Positions 36,501 through 45,577 of a stretch of 64,000 nucleotides of DNA are shown here, piece after piece. Source of the DNA: Alloalcanivorax xiamenensis (lineage in GTDB: Bacteria; Pseudomonadota; Gammaproteobacteria; Pseudomonadales; Alcanivoracaceae). The stretch covers positions 1-64,000 of the forward strand of contig NZ_AQPF01000015.1 in NCBI RefSeq assembly GCF_009846745.1, in the 5' to 3' direction. The notes under the pieces are model-generated. The model worked only from the letters and a program-made list of their open reading frames with translations, did not search any database and was not told where the DNA came from. Within the stretch, counting starts at the first letter, position 1, and the number at the start of each line of letters is the position of its first letter. Both the position numbers and the translations under genes were made by a program.

Positions 36501-36824
36501 CTACCCCGGAAAGTGGCCGTCGAATTCCTTCAGCATCGTCACCAGCGCCTCGGTGTCCTCAGGCAGATCCTTCAGCGCTTCTTCGGCCATTGGCGCCACG
36601 TCGCACCGTGACGGCAACGGATAATCCCCGTCCAGCAAGGCCCGGAAACGGGCGATGAACACCCATTGCAGCCACTGGCTGAACACCATGGTGTCGGCGA
36701 AAAACGGCGTGACGCTGTCGAACGCCTCGGGGCCGGGCGGTTGCGTTTCCCACAGATCCAGCCGTTGTAGTTCCCGTTGCAGTTGGTCGAGCAGAGTGGT
36801 GAGACGTTGCGTTTGATCAGTCAT
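36501..36824 (-). CDS. YqcC-family protein (DUF446)
   Basis: This 107-residue protein has the YqcC pattern: TLLDQLQRELQRLDLW, DTMVFSQWLQWVFIARF and an acidic end. The start at 36824 overlaps the stop of the HAD gene by a few bases, so it is the last gene of the dapF operon. Function unknown; in enterobacteria yqcC is next to truC. Confidence 0.85.
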   Translation of the reverse strand: MTDQTQRLTTLLDQLQRELQRLDLWETQPPGPEAFDSVTPFFADTMVFSQWLQWVFIARFRALLDGDYPLPSRCDVAPMAEEALKDLPEDTEALVTMLKEFDGHFPG

Positions 36825-37524
36825 CGAACAGAGGCAGAAGGTCGGTGAGTTCATGAAGGTTGTGGATGTAGTGATTCGGCTGATCCAGATCCGATGGCCA
36901 GGACAAGTCGATCAGGTTGGCCCACACCGCATGGAAGCCATGCTGGCGGGCCGCGTCCACATCCTCCAGCGGATGGTCGCCCACATGCACTGCCTGGGTG
37001 GCGGTGACGCCGGCGCTGTGCAGGGCGGCATGGAACATGTCCGCCTCCGGCTTGCGTTTGCCGATGCTTTCCGCTGAATGGTGGAAGGCAAAGAGATCGC
37101 GAATGCCGATTTGCTCCAGGTCGGCGTTACCGTTGCTGAGTGCCCCCAGGGTGTAGCTGTCCGCCAGGGTTTCCAGTACCTCCAGCGCGCCAGGGAAGAA
37201 ACTGACCTTATTGCGTGCTTCGTGGAACACCAGAAAGGCGTCCTGGGCGATGTGGCGGGCCTCGCGTTCGGCGAATCCGGCTTCAATGAAGGCCTGGGCC
37301 ATGGCGTCCCGGCGCAGCCGGGTCAGATTATTCAGATAGTCCGGCTGCTCGCCGATCAGCCGGTCGCGCACCGAGCGGATGCGCTCGGCGGTGAGCGCCG
37401 CGGACGCGTCCGGATGATGCTCGGCGATCCAGGCGCTGCAGGCGCGTTCCGCCTGACGAATCACCTCGTCCACTGGCCAGAGGGTATTATCCAGGTCGAA
37501 GGTGATCAGTTTCAGTCCAGTCAT
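36817..37524 (-). CDS. HAD-superfamily phosphatase, YigB-like
   Basis: A 235-residue HAD-IA hydrolase with motif I FDLDNTLWP, the Ser/Thr motif LSNGNAD, Lys in ESIGKRKPEADMF and the acidic HVGDHPLEDVDAA motif. YigB-type enzymes dephosphorylate a riboflavin intermediate, among other substrates. It follows xerC, as the HAD gene does in Pseudomonas and E. coli. Confidence 0.88.
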   Translation of the reverse strand: MTGLKLITFDLDNTLWPVDEVIRQAERACSAWIAEHHPDASAALTAERIRSVRDRLIGEQPDYLNNLTRLRRDAMAQAFIEAGFAEREARHIAQDAFLVFHEARNKVSFFPGALEVLETLADSYTLGALSNGNADLEQIGIRDLFAFHHSAESIGKRKPEADMFHAALHSAGVTATQAVHVGDHPLEDVDAARQHGFHAVWANLIDLSWPSDLDQPNHYIHNLHELTDLLPLFDD

Positions 37525-37593
37525 AGGGAATCGGCGAACAGCGGGTTGATCGGGGTGACGGACTTTCCACTATCCCCGATCACTCCGCCGCGA

Positions 37594-38502
37594 TCAATCG
37601 TCTTTCTTGCGCTGGGCGCGCGGGTGGGCGTCGTCGTAGATCCGCGCCAGATGCTGGAAATCCAGATGGGTATAGACCTGGGTGGTGCTGAGATTGGCGT
37701 GGCCGAGCAACTCCTGCACCGCGCGCAGATCGCCGGAAGACTCCAGCAGATGGGTGGCGTAGGAATGGCGCAGCTTGTGGGGGTGCAGATGCTCGCCGAG
37801 GCCTCGCTTGATCGCCGCCTGACGCAGTCTTTGCTGCACCGTGGCGGGTGATACCCGCCGCCCGCGCTGGCTGACGAACAGGGCCGGCTGGTCCGCGGAG
37901 GTGAACTGGCCTCGCACCGACAGCCAGCGACGCAGGGCGGCCAGGGCCGGTTTGCCCACGGGCAGCAGGCGGGTCTTGTTGCCCTTGCCGGTGACGCGCA
38001 CCTGGGCGGCTCGGACGTCGATGCTGTCCAGATCCAGGCTGATCAGCTCCGCCAGCCGCAGGCCGCAGCCATAGAGCAGTTCCATCATGGCCTGGTCGCG
38101 CCTGTCCAGGGGGGTGCCGCTGGCTTCCTCGCTGTCGAGCAGGTGCCGGGTCTGGTCGGCGTCCAGCGCTTTGGGGAGCCGTTGGCCGCTTTTCGGAGCA
38201 CGGATATCCAGGGCGGGATTATCGTTGATTCGCCCTTCTCGAATCAGAAAATGAAAAAAAGTGCGCATTGTGGACAGCAAGCGCTGCAGGCTGCGGCCTC
38301 CGAGACCGTCCCGGTGCAGCCGTGCCACCAGGGCGCGGAGGTCGTGTACCGTGACACGGCGCCAGTCGAGATTGTCCAGGGCCCGCCGGGCACGTTCGAG
38401 GTCACGGCGGTAATGTTTGACGGTGTTGGCGGAAAGCCGCCGTTCGCTGCCGAGATGGCGGATAAAATCCGCCACCCAGTCCGCGTCGTCGGCGGTGGTC
38501 AC
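37594..38502 (-). CDS. xerC: Tyrosine recombinase XerC
   Basis: This 302-residue recombinase resolves chromosome dimers at dif together with XerD. An N-terminal SAM-like DNA-binding domain (residues 1-95) precedes the catalytic domain. Catalytic residues are Arg in YGCGLRLAEL, Lys in GKGNKTRLLP, His-x-x-Arg in HKLRHSYATHLL, His in LGHANLSTTQ and Tyr in VYTHLD. The context dapF-DUF484-xerC-HAD supports XerC rather than XerD. Confidence 0.96.
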   Translation of the reverse strand: MTTADDADWVADFIRHLGSERRLSANTVKHYRRDLERARRALDNLDWRRVTVHDLRALVARLHRDGLGGRSLQRLLSTMRTFFHFLIREGRINDNPALDIRAPKSGQRLPKALDADQTRHLLDSEEASGTPLDRRDQAMMELLYGCGLRLAELISLDLDSIDVRAAQVRVTGKGNKTRLLPVGKPALAALRRWLSVRGQFTSADQPALFVSQRGRRVSPATVQQRLRQAAIKRGLGEHLHPHKLRHSYATHLLESSGDLRAVQELLGHANLSTTQVYTHLDFQHLARIYDDAHPRAQRKKDD

Positions 38503-38506
38503 GGCG

Positions 38507-39220
38507 TCAGGCCCGCTGCGCCTGGCGGCTGCTACCGGAACGGCTCACTTCGCTGAGGCGGCGTGCCAGGATGTCGCCCAGGTGGTTGATGAACAGGGTG
38601 TCCATGCCGCTGCGGAAGTGCATGGCGTCACGGCTGCCGATCGCCAGCAGGCCAACCGGGCCATGGAAATCCAGCGGGATCAGGGCGGCGGATTGCACTT
38701 GTTCGCCCTGCTCCTGGAACAGTGCCTTCAGTTCTTCCTGGCGGAATACGCCGCACACCGATTTGCCCGGACGCAGCATTGGCGACAGCCCGGGAGGCAA
38801 GGCGTCATCGTCGATCAGCCGCACTTGTCGGCGCAGCTCACCGAGAATCGGGATCTCCCGATCGTGCAACAGCAGGGCAACGGCGTCGCACTGGAAATCG
38901 TCCTCCAGGGTGCGCACCAGGCCCCGGAACAGTTTGTCCGGAGTGCGCGCTTCCAGCAGGGCCAGGGTCAGGCTTCGCGTCAGCTCGAACAGACGGTCAT
39001 TTTCCCGTGCCACGTCAAGCAGGCCGTTCAGCCGTTCGCGCAATTCCTGATTGCGTTCGCGCAGGATCGCCGCCTGGCGTTCCAGTAAAGACACCGCCTG
39101 GCCGCGAGCGTCCGGCAGACGCAGCAACTCGAGCAGTTCCGGTCGCTGTTGGAAATAATCCGGATGCTGGCGCAGGAAAGCGGCGACCTGGTCGGCGCTG
39201 GTGGGTTTTTGCTCGCTCAT
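38507..39220 (-). CDS. DUF484 family protein
   Basis: A 237-residue protein with the DUF484 start DQVAAFLRQHPDYFQQRPELL, a predicted coiled coil (about residues 45-75) and a GAF-like C-terminal part. The gene always sits between dapF and xerC in this lineage. The ATG at 39220 follows GGGGA; the xerC gene starts four bases after the stop. Function unknown. Confidence 0.92.
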   Translation of the reverse strand: MSEQKPTSADQVAAFLRQHPDYFQQRPELLELLRLPDARGQAVSLLERQAAILRERNQELRERLNGLLDVARENDRLFELTRSLTLALLEARTPDKLFRGLVRTLEDDFQCDAVALLLHDREIPILGELRRQVRLIDDDALPPGLSPMLRPGKSVCGVFRQEELKALFQEQGEQVQSAALIPLDFHGPVGLLAIGSRDAMHFRSGMDTLFINHLGDILARRLSEVSRSGSSRQAQRA

Positions 39221-39242
39221 GAAATCATCCCCGTGGGTTGGC

Positions 39243-40121
39243 TCAACGGGCTTTGTTTGGCTGCGGAATATCGATGGCGCCATCATAGACACGGCTTGCC
39301 GGGCCTGTCATCAACACGCCGCTCTGGCTGTCCTGGCCGCCATGGGGATAGTGGACCTGCAGGGCGCCGCCGAGCAGGTGCACGGTGACGGTATCATCGA
39401 GCAGGCCGCGGCGCTGGCCGCACAACACCGCGGCGCAGGCGCCGGAGCCGCAGGCCAGGGTTTCACCGGCGCCGCGTTCATAGACCCGCAGCCGGATCTC
39501 GCTGCGACTGATCACCTGCATGAAGCCCACATTGACCCGCTCGGGAAATTGCTCGTGGCTTTCCAGCAACGGCCCGACGGTGTCCACCGGGGCGTTGTCC
39601 ACATTTTCCACCAACAGGACGCAATGGGGATTGCCCAGTCCCACGGCGGAGACTTCATAGCCGTTGTTACCGGCTACCAGGAAATAGCTGTCCGCTTCCG
39701 CCTTGGCGGTGAAGGGAATGGCTCGCGGAGCCCAGCGCGGCGCGCCCATGTCCACGGTCACCAGGCCATCGTCGGTGACCCGCAAGGTCATTTCGCCGGC
39801 GGCGGTCTCCACGCGGATTTCGTGTTTGTCGGTGAGTTCCTCGTCACGGACGAAACGCGCGAAGCAGCGGGCGCCGTTGCCGCACTGGCTCACTTCGGAA
39901 CCATCGCTGTTGAAAATACGGTAGCGGAAGTCAACGCCTTCTTTGCGGGCCGGTTGCACCACCAGCATCTGATCGAAACCGATACCGAAATGCCGGTCGC
40001 CCAGACGTTGCAACTCTTCCGTCGGTAGCGGCGGGCCGTTTTCCGGCAAAGGCTGGCGCACGCCGTCCACGACCACGAAGTCGTTACCAAGCCCGTGCAT
40101 TTTGGTGAATTTCAGTCGCAT
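39243..40121 (-). CDS. dapF: Diaminopimelate epimerase
   Basis: This 292-residue enzyme converts LL- to meso-diaminopimelate for lysine and peptidoglycan. The start MRLKFTKMHGLGNDFVV is standard. The two catalytic cysteines are in SQCGNGARCFARF and ETLACGSGACAA. The C-terminus is a little longer than usual. In relatives dapF adjoins lysA; here about 5 kb of other genes lie between. Two ATG codons nine bases apart are possible starts. Confidence 0.97.
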   Translation of the reverse strand: MRLKFTKMHGLGNDFVVVDGVRQPLPENGPPLPTEELQRLGDRHFGIGFDQMLVVQPARKEGVDFRYRIFNSDGSEVSQCGNGARCFARFVRDEELTDKHEIRVETAAGEMTLRVTDDGLVTVDMGAPRWAPRAIPFTAKAEADSYFLVAGNNGYEVSAVGLGNPHCVLLVENVDNAPVDTVGPLLESHEQFPERVNVGFMQVISRSEIRLRVYERGAGETLACGSGACAAVLCGQRRGLLDDTVTVHLLGGALQVHYPHGGQDSQSGVLMTGPASRVYDGAIDIPQPNKAR

Positions 40122-40304
40122 GCGACGCATCCGCGCGGATAACGAAAACCACCATTGTACGGGGATTTTCCAGGGAGCAGTAGGGTGGGAAGGGGACGCG
40201 CCAGACGCTTGGCGCCGGACGCCTTGGAACATGGGGCCCTGAAACACTGGGGATATAATTGGCGCTTTCAGGTCTTGCCGGGGCGGTGGGGCCGGTTTTT
40301 CATC

Positions 40305-40330
40305 TCTGGCGTCTGGCGTCTGGCGTCTGG
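40305..40330. repeat. Heptamer tandem repeat (TCTGGCG)
   Basis: Three full copies and one partial copy of TCTGGCG end two bases before the stop codon of the minus-strand TetR gene. Related inverted heptamers (GCCAGACGC, GGCGCCGGACGCC) lie about 100 bases away at 40200-40225, within the 211-base dapF-tetR gap. Nothing else was found in that gap. Confidence 0.7.
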
Positions 40331-40332
40331 TC

Positions 40333-40941
40333 TTATTCCAGCAGGGCGGCGCAAATCTTCAACGCGGTTTCCGTCACTGCGTCCACCGGCTGGGCGTAGC
40401 CGGTGGCCATCCAATACAGCGCGATATGAATGAAGCCGCCCTGGATGCCGGCCTGAAGCATGGGGTCGAAGGTCTGACCGGGCCGGGCCAGGGCCTGGGT
40501 CATGTTCTGAATGCCGGCTCGCAGAGCGTCGTTGATGGCCCGGTCCACCGCCGGGCTGATGCCGCGAATATCGATCAGCAACAGCCGGGCCACGTTCGGC
40601 TTGTCCTTCAGCTCCTGGAAATAGGAGCGCAGCATGGCGCGGCAGCGGGCCAGCGGGTCGCCCCCCGCGGCCTCGGCGGCGGCCATGTTGTGCTCGCGCA
40701 GGCGTCGGGTGGCCTGCTCGTAACAGGCGATCAGCAATTCATCGCTGTGGCCGAAGGACTCATAGAAATAGCGCTGGGTCAGGCCGGCGGCGTCGCACAC
40801 CTGTTTGACGCTGGAATGCCGGTAGCCGTTGTGGCCATAGACCTCGGTCGCGGCGTCGATCAACTGCTGGCGGCGCTGCGCGCGCCGTTCCCGTGCGGCG
40901 GTGCCCCGGTACGGTCGCTTGCTTGTGGTTTCTGTGGCCAT
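40333..40941 (-). CDS. TetR-family regulator
   Basis: A 202-residue TetR-type repressor. The helix-turn-helix region is AATEVYGHNGYRHSSVKQVCDAAGLTQRYFYESFGHSDEL when spanned across residues 30-66. The C-terminal ligand domain is unlike its neighbours. It is divergent from the monooxygenase gene, and a perfect 18-bp palindrome lies between the two, so it most likely represses that operon and itself. Confidence 0.87.
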   Translation of the reverse strand: MATETTSKRPYRGTAARERRAQRRQQLIDAATEVYGHNGYRHSSVKQVCDAAGLTQRYFYESFGHSDELLIACYEQATRRLREHNMAAAEAAGGDPLARCRAMLRSYFQELKDKPNVARLLLIDIRGISPAVDRAINDALRAGIQNMTQALARPGQTFDPMLQAGIQGGFIHIALYWMATGYAQPVDAVTETALKICAALLE

Positions 40942-40976
40942 GGGCTTTCTGAAAATCAGCGTTGTCAAATTGTAAG

Positions 40977-40994
40977 TGACAATATAAATTGTCA
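40977..40994. promoter_or_regulatory. TetR operator candidate
   Basis: TGACAAT and ATTGTCA form perfect 7-bp arms around ATAA. A further TTGTCA half-site lies at 40962-40967. The site lies between the divergent TetR and monooxygenase genes. Confidence 0.65.
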
Positions 40995-41072
40995 TTCATG
41001 CCCGCCAGCGGAGAGCCCGTGGCCGTTGAGGCGCGGGAGTCCGTCCTGATGCGTGGCGCAGAGGATATCAGC

Positions 41073-42548
41073 ATGAATAAACAACAAGAACAATTCCAAC
41101 CCCTTCCCCTGGATGTCCTGATCATCGGCGCGGGACTGTCCGGCATCGGCGCGGCCCGGGCCTTGAGCGACAAGTGTCCGGACAAGCGGTATCTGATCCT
41201 GGAGCGGCGGGAGGCCATTGGCGGGACCTGGGATCTGTTCCGCTATCCCGGGATCCGATCGGACTCGGACATGTACACCCTGGGCTACAGCTACAAACCC
41301 TGGACCGGCCGCAAGGCGATCGCCGACGGGCCGGACATCAAGCGCTATATCGAGGAAATCGCTGAAGAGTCCGGAGCCATTCACAACATTCGCTTCCGCC
41401 ATCAGGTGGTGTCGGCCAGTTGGTCCACTGACGACGCGCTGTGGACAGTGGAGGTCAGGATTACCGGCGAGGACGGAACGACGCGGGAGGAACGCATCCG
41501 GACCCGCTTCATCGCCTCCTGCTCCGGCTACTACAGTTACGATGAGGGCTACCGGCCGGAGTTTCCCGGTGAGTCGGACTTTAACGGCCAGATCATTCAT
41601 CCGCAGTTCTGGCCGGAGCAACTGGACTGCCAGGGCAAGCGAATCGTCGTCATCGGCAGCGGCGCCACCGCCGTTACGCTGGTGCCGGCGCTGGCCGAGC
41701 AGGGCGCGCGGGTCACCATGCTGCAGCGCTCCCCCAGCTATATCTTCGCCCGCCCCCTGGTGGACCGGCTTGCCCACGCCCTGCAGCGTTGGTTGCCGCT
41801 GCCGCTGGCGTATCGTCTGACCCGCTGGAAGAACGTGTTGCTCGGCCAGCGCTTCTTCCGCAATGCCCGCACCCGGCCCGGCCCCACCCGGGACTACCTG
41901 CTGCATCTGGCGCAGCGTCAGGTCGGCTCGGAAGTGGACATGAAACACTTCTCACCAGACTACCGTCCCTGGGATCAGCGTGTTTGCGCGGTACCCGACG
42001 GTGACCTGTTCCATATGCTGCGCTCCCGCCGGGTGAACATCGTCACCGACACCATCGACCGCTTCACGCCGGGCGGTATCCGGCTTGCTTCCGGCCAGGA
42101 GTTGGAGGCGGACATCATCGTTACCGCCACCGGTTTGAAGTTGAACGCCCTGGGCGATGTGCGGCTGGAAGTGGATGGCAAGGTGACGGCGGCGGCCGAC
42201 TGCATGGCTTACAAAGGCATGATGCTCAGTGACGTGCCGAACCTGATGCTGACTTTCGGCTATACCAATGCATCCTGGACGTTGAAGGCCGAGCTGACGT
42301 GCAACTATATGACCCGCCTGCTGCGCCATATGGACAAGAAGGGCGTCCGGATAGCGGTGGCGCGGCGCGATCCGACCGTCAAGGCGTTGCCCTTTCTCGA
42401 CTTCAGTTCCGGTTATGTCCAGCGCGGCGTGGACGTCATGCCGCAACAGGGCGATCGGGATTGCTGGCGCGTGCATCAGAATTATCTGAAAGACAAATAT
42501 ATGATCCAGTACGGCAGACTGGATGACGGCGTGCTGCGGTTCCAATGA
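41073..42548 (+). CDS. Flavin monooxygenase, Baeyer-Villiger type (EthA-like)
   Basis: This 491-residue FAD/NADPH enzyme has GAGLSGIGAARAL for FAD, ERREAIGGTWDLFRYPG, the Baeyer-Villiger fingerprint F-x-G-x-x-x-H-x-x-x-W-P as FNGQIIHPQFWP, and GSGATAVTL for NADPH. It resembles EthA/MymA-type Baeyer-Villiger monooxygenases, which convert ketones to esters or lactones. The ATG at 41073 follows GAGGA. An SDR and an alpha/beta hydrolase follow, suggesting a ketone route: alcohol-ketone interconversion, ester formation, ester cleavage. Confidence 0.88.
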   Translation: MNKQQEQFQPLPLDVLIIGAGLSGIGAARALSDKCPDKRYLILERREAIGGTWDLFRYPGIRSDSDMYTLGYSYKPWTGRKAIADGPDIKRYIEEIAEESGAIHNIRFRHQVVSASWSTDDALWTVEVRITGEDGTTREERIRTRFIASCSGYYSYDEGYRPEFPGESDFNGQIIHPQFWPEQLDCQGKRIVVIGSGATAVTLVPALAEQGARVTMLQRSPSYIFARPLVDRLAHALQRWLPLPLAYRLTRWKNVLLGQRFFRNARTRPGPTRDYLLHLAQRQVGSEVDMKHFSPDYRPWDQRVCAVPDGDLFHMLRSRRVNIVTDTIDRFTPGGIRLASGQELEADIIVTATGLKLNALGDVRLEVDGKVTAAADCMAYKGMMLSDVPNLMLTFGYTNASWTLKAELTCNYMTRLLRHMDKKGVRIAVARRDPTVKALPFLDFSSGYVQRGVDVMPQQGDRDCWRVHQNYLKDKYMIQYGRLDDGVLRFQ

Positions 42549-42573
42549 CCGCGATAAGAGCAAGGAACCGGAT

Positions 42574-43380
42574 ATGAAGATCGAGGGGAAGGTCGCGGTG
42601 CTGACCGGAGCGGGTAGCGGCATAGGCCGCGCGCTGGCTCTGGCGTTGGCGGATCGGGGTTGCCACCTGGCGCTGGCGGATATCAATGCGGACAGTCTTG
42701 AGGACATCGCCAGTCAGGCACGGGAGCGCGGTGTCACGGTGACGGCGCATCCTCTGGATGTGGCGGACCGGACCGCCGTCGCGGTGCTGCCGGAGCAGGT
42801 GGTGGCCGCGCACGGTCAGGTCGATCTGCTGATCAACAACGCCGGTGTGGCGCTCGGCGGCCATTTCGAACAGGTGTCGGTGGAAAATTTCGACTGGCTG
42901 ATGGCGATCAACTTCGATGCGGTGGTGTGCATGACCCGGGCTTTCCTGCCTCTGCTGCGGCAGCGGCCGGCGGCCAGGATCGTCAATGTGTCCAGCCTGT
43001 TCGGTTTGATCAGCCCGGCCGGACAGACCGCCTACTGTGCCAGTAAATTCGCGGTGAGGGGGTTTTCCAATGCGCTGCGTCTGGAATTGAACGGCGGCCC
43101 CGTCGGTGTAACGGTGGTGCACCCCGGTGGTATCGCCACCGCCATTGCCGACAGCGCCAGGGTGCCGGAAGAGATCACTGAACGGGAGCGGACGATCCGG
43201 CGGGAGCGCGCCCGCAAGCTGCTGCGCATGCTGCCCTCGAAAGCGGCGCGAATCATCGTCAACGGCATTCTCAAGGACAAAGCCCGGGTGATCGTCGGCA
43301 ATGACGCGCTTGTCCTGTCCTGGCTGGAGCGTTTGATGCCGGTGAGTTACTGGCGGTTGATTCCGGGACTGAGTGGCTGA
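42574..43380 (+). CDS. Short-chain dehydrogenase/reductase
   Basis: A 268-residue SDR with TGAGSGIGRAL at the start, DINAD after the second strand (an Asp suggesting NAD preference), NNAGVAL, the catalytic Ser in NVSSLFG and YCASK. It begins 25 bases after the monooxygenase stop, with AAGGA upstream. It may oxidise a secondary alcohol to the ketone used by the monooxygenase; this is inference. Confidence 0.85.
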   Translation: MKIEGKVAVLTGAGSGIGRALALALADRGCHLALADINADSLEDIASQARERGVTVTAHPLDVADRTAVAVLPEQVVAAHGQVDLLINNAGVALGGHFEQVSVENFDWLMAINFDAVVCMTRAFLPLLRQRPAARIVNVSSLFGLISPAGQTAYCASKFAVRGFSNALRLELNGGPVGVTVVHPGGIATAIADSARVPEEITERERTIRRERARKLLRMLPSKAARIIVNGILKDKARVIVGNDALVLSWLERLMPVSYWRLIPGLSG

Positions 43381-43447
43381 GGAACCTCATGCCGGACTGG
43401 AACCGGCCTCTCTCCATATACTAAGTGGTGCTCCCCCAGAGGGGATT

Positions 43448-43463
43448 CCGGGGCTCGCCCCGG
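43448..43463. other. GC-rich hairpin within the monooxygenase cluster
   Basis: CCGGGG and CCCCGG form perfect 6-bp arms around CTCG in the 130-base gap between the SDR and hydrolase genes. It may reduce read-through or be a promoter-region feature of the hydrolase gene. Confidence 0.35.
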
Positions 43464-43510
43464 GGTGACGGGGCGGTTGCCAGAAACGCCCAGGAAAAAA
43501 GGAAACGGAT

Positions 43511-44470
43511 ATGGGATACCTGCTGAGTGGCGTGTTGATCCTGGTGCTGCTGATCGCGTTGGGACTTTTCGTGTTTACCGTGATGACAGTGCGCAAAGTA
43601 CGGTTCGGCTTGCCGCCGGAGGGTCGTTTCATCACGGTCATGGGCAACCGCATTCACTACATCGAGCAAGGCAGTGGACCGGAAACCCTGTTGCTGATCC
43701 ATGGGCTGAGCGGGGTTTCCCAGCACTTCTCCTACAAAGTGCTGGGAGAGCTGGCCAAGGACTACCGGGTGGTGGCCATTGACCGTCCTGGCAGCGGTTA
43801 TTCGGAGCGCGCGGCGCGCTCTTCCGCGTCCCTGGTGGTTCAGGCCGATGTGGTGGCTGGTGTCATCGACGCCTTGCAACTGGGTAAGCCGATGCTGGTG
43901 GGGCACTCGCTGGGCGGAGCCCTGTCGCTGGCCACCGCGTTGCGGCATCCGGACAAGGTGCGGGGGCTGGCACTGATCGCGCCGTTGACCCATATGCCCG
44001 CCGCGGGGCCCTCCAAGGCGTTTGCCGCCCTGGGCATACGCCCGTCCTGGTTGCGCCAATTGGTGGCCTGGACCTTGATGGTGCCGATGGCCATGCGTTA
44101 TCGCGAAAAGGTGCTGGATATCGTGTTCGGGCCGGAAACGGTGCCGGACGACTATGCCATACGCGGCGGTGGAGCGCTCGGCCTGAGACCCAGCCATTTC
44201 ATCGCGGCGTCACAGGATTTGCTGGCACTGGATGGCGTGGTGCCGGCGCTGCAGCAGCGCTACGCTGATCTGCAAGTGCCGGTGCGGATTCTCTATGGTC
44301 GTGGCGACCGCATTCTCGATCCCCGGGAGCAGGGGCAGGGGATGGTGGACCGATTCCCGGACAGAGTGGAGCTGGAACTCATCGAAGGCGGCCACATGTT
44401 GCCGCTGACCCAGCCGGATGTGACCACGGATTTCATCCAGCGCAGCATGCGGGCCTTGCCGCCGGTCTGA
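43511..44470 (+). CDS. Alpha/beta hydrolase, membrane-anchored
   Basis: A 319-residue alpha/beta hydrolase with a hydrophobic N-terminal segment (about residues 3-26). The nucleophile elbow is GHSLGGAL, the oxyanion region LLIHGLSG, an Asp lies in YGRGDRILDP and the catalytic His is in EGGHMLPLT. It could cleave esters formed by the upstream monooxygenase. The same layout occurs in many membrane-linked esterases, so the role is tentative. Confidence 0.82.
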   Translation: MGYLLSGVLILVLLIALGLFVFTVMTVRKVRFGLPPEGRFITVMGNRIHYIEQGSGPETLLLIHGLSGVSQHFSYKVLGELAKDYRVVAIDRPGSGYSERAARSSASLVVQADVVAGVIDALQLGKPMLVGHSLGGALSLATALRHPDKVRGLALIAPLTHMPAAGPSKAFAALGIRPSWLRQLVAWTLMVPMAMRYREKVLDIVFGPETVPDDYAIRGGGALGLRPSHFIAASQDLLALDGVVPALQQRYADLQVPVRILYGRGDRILDPREQGQGMVDRFPDRVELELIEGGHMLPLTQPDVTTDFIQRSMRALPPV

Positions 44471-44554
44471 GGCCGGGAAAGCCGGGGTGGTCCGAAGATA
44501 GGCGCATTGGTTGCTCCCCGCGTACAATGCCGGTTTACCGCCTCGGGATCCGCC

Positions 44555-45394
44555 ATGCTCAGTTACCGTCACAGTTATCACGCCGGCAGTTTCGCCGATG
44601 TCCTCAAGCATCTGGTGGAAGTGGCGATCCTCGATTATCTGCGGCTCAAACCCAAGCCGTTCACGGTGCACGATACCCACGGCGGCGCCGGGCGCTATGC
44701 CATTGACGATGCGCACATGCAAAAAACCGGCGAGTATGTGGACGGTATCGCCCGTCTGTTCGGTATGCGTACCGGCGTGGCGGCGGTGGACCGTTATCTG
44801 TCGGTGGTGGCGCAACTCAATCCGGTGGGGCGTCTGAGCCATTACCCCGGATCCCCCCTGATTGCCGCCCACCTGCTGCGTGAGCAGGACCGCCTGCAAT
44901 GTACGGAACTGCACGGCACCGACTTTGAACTACTGCGGCGGGAGTTCGCTGGAGACAGAAGAGTGCGGGTGGAGAAACAGGATGCCTGGCAGGGCATGAA
45001 GGCGTTGCTGCCGCCAACACACCGTCGTGGATTGGTCCTGATCGATCCGTCCTACGAACTGGAAGCGGATTACACCCAGGTGGTGGAAGCGGTGCGTCTG
45101 GCGCTGCGCAAATTCGCCACCGCCACCTACGCGATCTGGTATCCGGTGTTGGAGCGCAACCGTACCGAGCGCTTCGTGCGTCGGTTCGTGGAGGCGGACA
45201 TGCCGAATCTGTTGCGGGTGGAATGCTGTGTCCGCGCCGACGCCAGTGGACGTGGCATGACCGGCTCCGGAATGCTGGTGGTCAATCCGCCTTATACCCT
45301 GGCCGGTAACATGGAGCAGGTGATGCCGGTGTTGCAGGCGGCGCTGGGGGATGGTCACGGCCACCATCGGGTGGCGCGGCTTACTGGAGAGTGA
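44555..45394 (+). CDS. rlmJ: 23S rRNA (adenine2030-N6)-methyltransferase RlmJ
   Basis: This 279-residue methyltransferase opens with MLSYRHSYHAGSFADVLKH, the RlmJ signature. It has DTHGGAGRY as the SAM-binding motif and DPSYELEADY as the catalytic (D/N)PPY-like motif. It modifies A2030 of 23S rRNA. The ATG at 44555 gives the family start. It is likely a separate unit from the hydrolase upstream. Confidence 0.94.
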   Translation: MLSYRHSYHAGSFADVLKHLVEVAILDYLRLKPKPFTVHDTHGGAGRYAIDDAHMQKTGEYVDGIARLFGMRTGVAAVDRYLSVVAQLNPVGRLSHYPGSPLIAAHLLREQDRLQCTELHGTDFELLRREFAGDRRVRVEKQDAWQGMKALLPPTHRRGLVLIDPSYELEADYTQVVEAVRLALRKFATATYAIWYPVLERNRTERFVRRFVEADMPNLLRVECCVRADASGRGMTGSGMLVVNPPYTLAGNMEQVMPVLQAALGDGHGHHRVARLTGE

Positions 45395-45424
45395 GCGAGC
45401 AGCGGTATCGAGACGCGTGGGCCG

Positions 45425-45503
45425 GCTGATTCGCTGCCAAGGCAGCTTCCCACAGAGAGGGCTACGAAGCCGCCGTGGGAAGCTGCCTTGGCAGCGAATC
45501 AGC
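45425..45503. repeat. REP/BIME-like perfect inverted repeat, copy 6
   Basis: Two 29-bp arms (45425-45453 and 45475-45503) are perfect reverse complements with a 21-base loop. The arm begins GCTGATTCGCTGCC and ends CTTCCCAC. It lies between the convergent rlmJ and lysA genes. Confidence 0.92.
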
Positions 45504-45577
45504 GCAGGCGGTCTGTTCCTCAACGGTGTGGAACAGTAATGGACCGCTGACCGCGATGCCTGGCGTCCGTAGTCTCT

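Noticed and set aside
37594..38502. Integrase of a mobile island
   Set aside because: The tyrosine recombinase sits in the conserved dapF-DUF484-xerC-HAD order, so it is the housekeeping XerC.
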